DNA of 59,537 bases, from assembly GCA_019192545.1 (NCBI GenBank), contig JAHCMI010000058.1, forward strand, positions 1-59,537. Direction: 5' to 3'. Below are positions 53,675 to 59,537 of the stretch, piece by piece (position 1 is the stretch's first letter; each line of letters opens with the position of its first letter). The position numbers were made by a program, and so were the translations under genes. This DNA is from Rivularia sp. MS3. Its GTDB lineage: Bacteria > Cyanobacteriota > Cyanobacteriia > Cyanobacteriales > Nostocaceae. The notes under the pieces are model-generated. The model made no database searches and was not told the DNA's origin. It saw only the letters and a list, made by a program, of their open reading frames with translations.

Positions 53675-56113
53675 GTGAATAAACTCTATTGGCTGAACGA
53701 AATCAAACCATCACACCGCGCTCAAGTTGGTGAGAAAGCTTTTCATTTGAGTATAGCAATGCAACATGGGTATCCAGTAATATCTGGATTTGTTGTTTCA
53801 GCAGAAGTTTTACATGAGTATATAGAGAATAAAAGTGCTTCTCAAGCTTTAGTGGCAGAATTATCCGATTCTTCCTTGCATTTTGATGTTGATGATTGGC
53901 GGCAGCTACAGCAAATGGCTATGCGTTTGCGCCAAGAAATTATGGTTTCGAGTTTACCTGTGGGGTTGCTCGATCGCATTTACGAAGCAGTTAAAACCTG
54001 GAATAGTCCATATGTGGTTTTTCGTTCCAGCGTCGCATTGCCCAATGGAAGAAATGATATAGAAAATATTTCTGGGCTATATGAGTCTGTATTTTGTTTT
54101 TCCCAAAAGAAAGAAATAGAATATGGTTTGAAACTTTTGTGGAGCCAATTATTTAGTGCTAGAAGCCTGCTGTATTGGCAAAAAATGGGAATAGATTTGC
54201 GCTCCATTAATTTAGCAGTTTTAGTACAACCAGTTAAGAACGTAATTTCGGGCGGTAGCTTAAAGGCTAATGCTTCTAGATGGGAAATAGAGGCAACTTG
54301 GGGGTTAGGAGTAGCCATCGACTGGGGTGAAGTTCAACCCGATGTTTATTATGTAAAACCAGAAACTAGCAGATTATCCGAACAGCATTTAGGACATAAA
54401 ATTCTGGCTTATCGGTGTGAAAATACCACAATTGATGAATCTTCCGGGCAAAGTAAAACATCAGTACTTACTTTAGAAAAAACTTGTTTGCAAATATCTC
54501 TTGTAGAAGAAGAATTGCAGCAACAGCATGTTTTGTCTGGAGATAATTTAGCGCAGATAACCGAATTAGCACATCAACTTGTTTTTATACTCGGGCAAGA
54601 CTATTTAGTCAACTGGACTTTTATCGAGGAAGCAGATTCACAAAAGCTATATCTGACAAAAGTTAGCAAACCGAATAATAATTTCTCCGCTTCTTGTGTA
54701 GTTAAAGGAATAGGAGTCGCAACCGGAAGAGTAACGGCAAACGCCTTTACCATCGGCAAAGATTACCAGATAACAGAACAATTACCCGAAAACATAATTT
54801 TAGTAGCATCCGAGATTACCCCCGATTGGTTGCCAGTGTTGCATCAAGTCAAGGGTATTGTTACAGAGCAAGGAGGCTTAACCAGCCATGCTGCAATTAT
54901 TGCTAGAGAATTGAGTATTCCAGCAGTAGTTGGGATTAATAACGTTACAAAAATTATAAAAAATGGCGATCGCCTACTAATAGACGGTGAGAGTGGTGAA
55001 GTACATTGTCTCGAAGGGAATGTAATTGAAGCGCATACTAAAGAGCATATTGATCGTGCGATATTAAAAGAAAAGAAGGAAAAAGATTTCTTTTCCGAGT
55101 CCTTGGTAATGGATATTGCAGATCCACCCGCAACAGAAAATCATCTTGCGACATGGGTTTCTTCGTCTACCCCTTCAATTTCTCAACCATCTCCAAACTT
55201 ACCCATGACTTCCACGCGACTGATGGTTAACTTAAGCCAGCCCACTATGATAGACAAAGCGTTTTGTTTCCCTGTAGATGGTGTGGGATTATTACGCTCA
55301 GAACTGATGGTGTTGAGCATACTTAATAGAGATAACCCTTATACATGGATTAGGAATGGAAGGCACGGTCAATTACTAGATTTATGGACAAAAAGAATAC
55401 TTGAGTTTGTCAGAAGTTTTTCTCCCAGACCAGTTTATTACCGCTCCTTAGATTGGCGAACCCACGAATTGCCAACGCTTCATCATAGTGGGGTCGAAGC
55501 AGCAGAACCGCAAACAGCCTTAGGTCAACGCGGTACTTTTAGCTACATGCTTAATTCAGAAGTGTTTGATATGGAACTTACAGCACTCAAAAGCGTGCAG
55601 CAAGCAGGTTATCATAATATCCGTTTAATTTTACCTTTCGTTCGCACTGTAGAAGAATTTAGTTTTTGTCGTAAGAAAATTGAGCAAGCGGGATTAACTG
55701 ACATCAAAGAATTTGAGCTATGGATTATGGCAGAAGTGCCGAGCGTGCTATTTTTACTGCCAGAATATATCAAAGCAGGAGTACAGGGAATTTCTATTGG
55801 TACCAATGACCTAACTCAATTATTATTAGGGGTTGATAGAGATCAAGCTTTATTAGCAAGAAATTTTGACGAACGTAATCCCGTAGTAATGGCTGCTATA
55901 TCTCGATTAATTGGCATGGCAAAAGAAGCTGGTATTCCCTGTTCCATTTGCGGGCAAGCCCCAGCATTATATCCAGAAATTGTAGAAAAACTTGTGGAAT
56001 GGGGAATTACTTCTATATCTGTCGAACCAGAAGCATTAGAAAGAACTTATCAAGCAATTTACCGTGCCGAGCAAAGTTTACTTTTAGAAGCTGCGCGTCG
56101 TCAGTTAAAGTGA
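53675..56113 (+). CDS. Divergent phosphoenolpyruvate synthase-like enzyme
   Basis: An 812-residue protein with the three-part PEP-synthase (PpsA) layout. N-terminal ATP-grasp (about 1-330): GEKAFHLSIAMQHGYPVISGFVV, VVFRSSVALPNG, ATWGLGVAIDWGEVQPDVYYV. Phosphohistidine swivel (about 345-445): GIVTEQGGLTSHAAIIARELSIPAVVG with His405. C-terminal TIM barrel (about 510-812): DGVGLLRSELMVL, RPVYYRSLDWRTHELP, ISIGTNDLTQLLLGVDRDQ and SICGQAPALYPEI with Cys759. The swivel and PEP domains look intact. The ATP-grasp part is shorter in motif: the usual EDLP and GVMFT-DP elements are missing or altered. Start is GTG 53675 with no clear ribosome binding site. Confidence 0.82.
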   Translation: MNKLYWLNEIKPSHRAQVGEKAFHLSIAMQHGYPVISGFVVSAEVLHEYIENKSASQALVAELSDSSLHFDVDDWRQLQQMAMRLRQEIMVSSLPVGLLDRIYEAVKTWNSPYVVFRSSVALPNGRNDIENISGLYESVFCFSQKKEIEYGLKLLWSQLFSARSLLYWQKMGIDLRSINLAVLVQPVKNVISGGSLKANASRWEIEATWGLGVAIDWGEVQPDVYYVKPETSRLSEQHLGHKILAYRCENTTIDESSGQSKTSVLTLEKTCLQISLVEEELQQQHVLSGDNLAQITELAHQLVFILGQDYLVNWTFIEEADSQKLYLTKVSKPNNNFSASCVVKGIGVATGRVTANAFTIGKDYQITEQLPENIILVASEITPDWLPVLHQVKGIVTEQGGLTSHAAIIARELSIPAVVGINNVTKIIKNGDRLLIDGESGEVHCLEGNVIEAHTKEHIDRAILKEKKEKDFFSESLVMDIADPPATENHLATWVSSSTPSISQPSPNLPMTSTRLMVNLSQPTMIDKAFCFPVDGVGLLRSELMVLSILNRDNPYTWIRNGRHGQLLDLWTKRILEFVRSFSPRPVYYRSLDWRTHELPTLHHSGVEAAEPQTALGQRGTFSYMLNSEVFDMELTALKSVQQAGYHNIRLILPFVRTVEEFSFCRKKIEQAGLTDIKEFELWIMAEVPSVLFLLPEYIKAGVQGISIGTNDLTQLLLGVDRDQALLARNFDERNPVVMAAISRLIGMAKEAGIPCSICGQAPALYPEIVEKLVEWGITSISVEPEALERTYQAIYRAEQSLLLEAARRQLK

Positions 56114-56134
56114 ACAGCGAGCAGTTAGCAGTAG

Positions 56135-56765
56135 ATGATAATTAAAAAATTAATCAAAAATGATGCAGAAGATTATAGAAATATCAGATTAGAAGCTTTA
56201 CACAGCAATCCAGATTCATTTGGCACAATTTATCATGAAGAAACAATTACAACGGTAGATAATTTTCGGAATAGAATACCAGTAAATAACAATAATTTTA
56301 TGTTGGGCTGCTATGACGATAAAAAGCTAATTGGAATAGTAGCATTTTTTCAAGAAGAAAGATTAAAATTACAACATAAAGCTTATATTCGTAGTATGTA
56401 TGTTAAACAAGAATACCGAAGAAAGGGTATAGGTAAATTACTGGTTCAGGAATTAATCGAAAAGGCAAAAGCTATAGCGAATTTCAGTTGAGTCCACTAC
56501 ATTTTTAACCTCACTCCGCCCTCCGGGCACCCCTCTCCTTACTAAGGAGAGGGGAAGCGGTGAGGTTGAGTTTCTATTATACCCAAATGAAAACCGCTAT
56601 ATTAATGAGATAGAAATATTATTACTTGATGTTGTTACAAAAAATATATCGGCAAAACAACTATATTTATCTTTTGGGTTTAAAGTATATGGAACTGAAA
56701 AAATGGCTTATAAATCCAACAATGAATATTTTGATTTAGAATTTATGTTTTTGCAGATAAAGTAA
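56135..56765 (+). pseudogene. GNAT acetyltransferase gene split by a MITE
   Basis: ATG 56135 opens a GNAT N-acetyltransferase: IIKKLIKNDAEDYRNIRLEAL, GIVAFFQEE, and the acetyl-CoA loop IRSMYVKQEYRRKGIGKLL (Arg-x-x-Gly-x-Gly/Ala). At residue about 114 the frame enters the inserted element and stops at 56489-56491. Beyond it, from 56602, the original frame resumes as NEIEILLLDVVTKNISAKQLYLSFGFKVYGTEKMAYK and ends at 56763-56765. Removing 56475-56599 and one TA rebuilds an uninterrupted GNAT of about 168 residues. It starts 21 bp after the PEP-synthase-like gene and was probably cotranscribed with it. Confidence 0.9.
56475..56599. mobile_element. 125-bp MITE, copy 2, inserted in a GNAT gene
   Basis: The terminal inverted repeats are TAGCGAATTTCAGTTGAGT (left) and TAGCGGTTTTCATTTGGGT (right, reverse-complemented). 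TA is duplicated at 56473-56474 and 56600-56601. The interior holds nested palindromes (AACCTCAC/GTGAGGTT; CCCCTCTCCTTA/TAAGGAGAGGGG). No open frame. Same family as 8024-8146; the ends suggest movement by an IS630/Tc1-like transposase encoded elsewhere. Confidence 0.88.
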
Positions 56766-56794
56766 GATGCAATTGTTTATTCTCTAAGTAGCTG

Positions 56795-56864
56795 ATGGTG
56801 CGTTACGGCATTATCAAACATGATAATCTTTCAAATAAATTATCTCTTGCCGTAACACACCCTA
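56795..56864. repeat. Hairpin repeat GGTGCGTTACGGC...GCCGTAACACACC
   Basis: The arms ATGGTGCGTTACGGCA and TGCCGTAACACACCCT enclose about 37 nt. It is 9 bp past the stop of the minus-strand baeRF-like gene and may terminate it. The second family member is at 22091-22160. Confidence 0.75.
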
Positions 56865-56872
56865 TAGTCTGA

Positions 56873-58057
56873 TTACGAATATCTAAATATCGCTGCAACA
56901 GGCTTATTAGAAGGCACCTTTTCTGGCTCGACAACGAACACGCTACCACCATTAATTAATGTATGGGCTGCGGCTAAATCTAATAAATCTTCGTCTCCGG
57001 TTTCTTCTTGTTGATGTAGATGTACTTTTTGGGAACCTTTATCGAATAAACCCCATTTATGTTCGCCTTTTGCAACTAATAATGTATCTATTTTTTGATA
57101 ATATGCTGCGGGTACGATTTCTTCAAGATTATTAGATGCATTTCCGGTATTATTTCCTAATAGCTCGTTGTACAAATCCACAGCCTTCTGATGTGAATTA
57201 TTCCAATAAGTTTCAACGATAGGTAAAGCTTGTGAATGCAATTCTTGGGGACTAAGAATTTCTGGATTACCTGTAACAGCATCTTCCATTAAATACTGAT
57301 AGCTATTCGCTTCTTTGTACATAGGGATTAAAAAATCTACCCCTGCCAATATTAAAGGAACTTGCTCGTCATGATGCAATATATTTGTTTCCAAACCTTT
57401 AGCTAAAGCTTTGAAAAATCGCATAATATTAGTTTTTTGTTCTGCATCGTCGGTACCTACACCCTGTCCGTGAAAAACTCCCGACTGAGAATTAACCGCA
57501 CTTCTAGCAGTAGTATGCATTTGCAACTGTTTTTCAGAAACGTCATCATATTCAAGCGCTTCAGCCAAACTTGTAGGGACATCTTCAAGCGCTGTTAAGT
57601 CAATTTCTTGACAGCGATAACGACTAGCTACCAACATTCTGACTTTGTTTTGACTTAAACCCAGAATGTAAAAACGTCCGTTGTTATTTAAGATTTGTAG
57701 CAACGGTTTAACGTGGAAGCGGTCTGAAACTACCACTAATTCTTCAAATTCTAAAGGTACAACATAATAATTAAATATATTATTAGAAATAAAAATAGCT
57801 AATCCTTGTTCTCCAATACCTTCCCAAAAATCTTGTGTATCGATTTTGTTGGCTTTTTCGAGTATTTGATTTACCTGACTTTCATCTACACCCGCTTCGA
57901 TTAAACGAGAATGAGCTTCTTTGATTAAATTCTTGAATCTAATTGGATTTTGCCTAACTTCAGCACCACCTGGAACTACCGGCATATAAATAGAAATGCT
58001 ATTATCTTTTGGCTGCTCTACTAAAGTTTTGATTTCCTCTCTGGAAACTAATTTCAT
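56873..58057 (-). CDS. baeRF-family protein (eRF1/aRF1-like fold)
   Basis: A 394-residue protein resembling the bacterial archaeo-eukaryotic release factor family (baeRF3-like), thought to act at ribosomes, perhaps in stress or rescue. The N-terminal domain is VSREEIKTLVEQPKDNSISIYMP. The middle has FHVKPLLQILNNNGRFYILGLSQNKVRMLVASRYRCQEIDL (about 115-155), the characteristic eRF1 domain-2-like strand set. The C-terminal domain carries DEDLLDLAAAHTLINGGSVFVVEPEKVPSNKPVAAIFRYS. No peptidyl-hydrolysis GGQ motif is visible, although GVFHGQGVGTDDAEQK contains a short Gly-Gln-Gly loop at the matching place. Start ATG 58057. Confidence 0.8.
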   Translation of the reverse strand: MKLVSREEIKTLVEQPKDNSISIYMPVVPGGAEVRQNPIRFKNLIKEAHSRLIEAGVDESQVNQILEKANKIDTQDFWEGIGEQGLAIFISNNIFNYYVVPLEFEELVVVSDRFHVKPLLQILNNNGRFYILGLSQNKVRMLVASRYRCQEIDLTALEDVPTSLAEALEYDDVSEKQLQMHTTARSAVNSQSGVFHGQGVGTDDAEQKTNIMRFFKALAKGLETNILHHDEQVPLILAGVDFLIPMYKEANSYQYLMEDAVTGNPEILSPQELHSQALPIVETYWNNSHQKAVDLYNELLGNNTGNASNNLEEIVPAAYYQKIDTLLVAKGEHKWGLFDKGSQKVHLHQQEETGDEDLLDLAAAHTLINGGSVFVVEPEKVPSNKPVAAIFRYS

Positions 58058-58250
58058 TCAAACTTCCTCTTATCAACATAAAGCAATTCAATTCAAACCG
58101 CGAAGAAAAAAACACAACGGCTTGAAAGATTGATACAAAAAAACGGTTGAAGCGCAACCGTTTCGCATAGACCTATTTCACTGTAATAATTTTGATTTTC
58201 ACTCTTCCTAGAGGAGGTAATATTTCTACCTAAAGTGTGAAAACAGCTTA

Positions 58251-58925
58251 TTAATCTAATGTTTGAGGTTTCACATAAGTTTGAGGTGAGTTAATTCCTA
58301 TACCTTTGTATCCTTGCCTAGTAAAACCCAAAGTTACTCGTTTCATCAACCAGTGCAGTGCAGTTAATATTACAAAGCTAATAGCGATAATTACTAATGG
58401 CTGCTTCCCTAAAATTTCTTCTATACCTTGGGTAATTACTGCATCCGGTTGAGTCACAAAATCCCAACTGTTAAACCGTAAAAATCTTCCCCAATAAATA
58501 CCAATAGCTGATAAAGCATGAGTAATCAATTCCATTCCCAAAATCCACTGGCTTTTACCAATTCGGTGCAGGTAATAACCCATGTTGATTAAGGAGATGA
58601 CATAAGCTTCAAATCCAGCTAAAATCACCATGAAATAAACGGGAATTAATACCAAGGTAATCATCCACACAGATTGAATTGCACGGATATCGTCTATCAA
58701 ATGAATTACATCGGTAAGTAAATAAGGTGCATTTGGTAAAAAAGCAAAGAAAACTGCAAATCCCAGCCACCAAACCCAGGAGCGACTTTTTTTAATCCGA
58801 CGAAACAGCCATACACTTAAAAATAAAGGTATAAAAGCTAGAAATAAATTCCAAGTCATCCAACGAATATTGATTTGTAAGACTTGAATGACTCTGGTGA
58901 TTAAATCAATTAATTCTGCTTTCAT
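58251..58925 (-). CDS. DUF1361 membrane protein
   Basis: A 224-residue polytopic protein with about six helices. The DUF1361 hallmark is MTWNLFLAFIPLFLSVWLF (about 23-41) followed by FAVFFAFLPNAPYLLTDVIHL (about 57-77). The LPNAPYLLTD segment is strongly conserved in the family. Other helices: MITLVLIPVYFMVILAGFEAYV, MELITHALSAIGIYWGRFLRFNSWD, PLVIIAISFVILTALHWLM. Function unknown. Start ATG 58925. The 3' spacer at 58980-59010 on the right side carries the hairpin GGTAGTC/GACTACC. Confidence 0.85.
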   Translation of the reverse strand: MKAELIDLITRVIQVLQINIRWMTWNLFLAFIPLFLSVWLFRRIKKSRSWVWWLGFAVFFAFLPNAPYLLTDVIHLIDDIRAIQSVWMITLVLIPVYFMVILAGFEAYVISLINMGYYLHRIGKSQWILGMELITHALSAIGIYWGRFLRFNSWDFVTQPDAVITQGIEEILGKQPLVIIAISFVILTALHWLMKRVTLGFTRQGYKGIGINSPQTYVKPQTLD

Positions 58926-59085
58926 TACTGCTCCCTTGCGATAAACGAACGGATTTATGGGTGTATATAAACAAATAATTGGTAGTCAGTGGTGATATAC
59001 CGACTACCATTTATTAATGACAATTCTAGCTAGTTAGTTTTTACTTAGCTGTATTATTAAGTTTATTCCAGAAATTATTCAACCT

Positions 59086-59537
59086 TTAACGCATTATTAC
59101 CCGACTGCGGGGACCTTGGTTTTTAGATTCAGATTCGGATTCAGATGTAAAGGTTTGAGTGTTTTGTGTTTTGTTCTGACTGCTACTCGAAGAATTTGTA
59201 ACATCAGAATTCGCTCCAAAAGAACTACCACTACTAAATTCTACGTTACTTACAGTGCTGGGAGCAGATATGCTCAAACCAGGGTTATTGAAAACCTTGG
59301 TGACAGCAGGCGGAATCGAATCATTGGAATTTAATGGAGCAAGATTTGTCGAGGGAGAAGAAGTTACCGCAGAACTAGGAGGAGCCGCAGTCGTAGAAGG
59401 GGAAGAAGTTATTGGAGAACTAGGAGGAGCCGCAGTCGTAGAAGGAGAAGAAGTTATTGGAGAACTAGGAGGAGCAAGATTTGTCGGGGGAGTTGATGGA
59501 GGAGTTGTACCACCTGTTGATGGAGGAGAAGGTATTG
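59086..59537 (-). CDS. C-terminal end of a Pro/Ser/Thr-rich repeat protein (partial)
   Basis: On the minus strand one frame is open from the window edge (59537) to a TAA at 59086-59088, giving about 150 residues. A conventional search needing a start codon would report only the last 63. Near the edge is a low-complexity region (PPSTPPTNLAPPSSPITSS...) with tandem 15-residue units, encoded by 45-bp repeats between about 59365 and 59490. Then come SIPPAVTKVFNNPGLSISAP, a Ser/Asn-rich stretch and an acidic SESESESK segment, ending RSRVIMR. Probably a disordered tail of a surface or cell-wall protein. The N-terminus lies outside the window. Confidence 0.7.
   Translation of the reverse strand, partial: IPSPPSTGGTTPPSTPPTNLAPPSSPITSSPSTTAAPPSSPITSSPSTTAAPPSSAVTSSPSTNLAPLNSNDSIPPAVTKVFNNPGLSISAPSTVSNVEFSSGSSFGANSDVTNSSSSSQNKTQNTQTFTSESESESKNQGPRSRVIMR

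Overview
The window is chromosomal DNA from a filamentous, probably heterocyst-forming cyanobacterium of the Nostocales (a Calothrix/Rivularia-like genome is my guess). The signs are NDH-1 subunits NdhF and NdhD, the photosystem II assembly lipoprotein Psb27, a RbcR-type LysR regulator, SLH-OprB (SomA/B-type) porins, many HIP1 octamers GCGATCGC (for example near 8822, 11168, 15642, 25720 and 50536), heptanucleotide tandem repeats (STRR type) between genes, and AT-rich spacers. No tRNA, rRNA, CRISPR array or phage module was seen.

Layout: 0.8-3.0 kb, a Tat-exported PhoX-like phosphatase. 3.6-10.1 kb, a Crp/Fnr regulator followed by three tandem SLH-porin paralogues, each followed by a strong hairpin; two of them share an identical GGTGTGAGTG leader. 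10.2-16.6 kb, a zinc-ribbon-like small protein, a DUF3318 protein, a divergent glycosyltransferase pair (GT2-GtrA, then GT39), FO synthase subunit CofH, and Psb27. 17.3-22.2 kb, a GHL10-type glycoside hydrolase, unknown and secreted small proteins, a Uma2 endonuclease-like gene and two decayed genes. 22.2-30.1 kb, ndhF-ndhD, an atypical thioredoxin, an NnrU/Z-ISO-like membrane protein, and divergent rbcR. 30.3-36.0 kb, a Ser/Thr kinase, a membrane-anchored phosphate-binding-like protein with a decayed second copy, a second Crp-type regulator, and a protein built from the two tRNA-binding ends of arginyl-tRNA synthetase without the catalytic core. 36.2-45.1 kb, a candidate small RNA, a HAD phosphatase, a PEP-CTERM protein, DNA polymerase I, a LapA-like protein, a RecB-like nuclease and an unknown helical protein. 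45.4-59.5 kb, a propeller-transglutaminase protein, a YbdK-type ligase, a Ca2+-type P-ATPase, recF, a divergent PEP-synthase-like enzyme, a GNAT acetyltransferase split by a 125-bp mobile repeat, a baeRF-family protein, a DUF1361 membrane protein, and the 3' end of a Pro/Ser/Thr-rich protein that runs off the window.

The best leads are: (1) a candidate small RNA at about 36215 whose predicted 5' end is perfectly complementary to 10 nt of the conserved core of the cyanobacterial small RNA Yfr1, in the same window as porin leaders that carry Yfr1-complementary motifs; (2) the core-less ArgS-like protein; and (3) a TA-inserting MITE with two copies here, one of which inactivates the GNAT gene, with junctions clear enough to rebuild the original reading frame.
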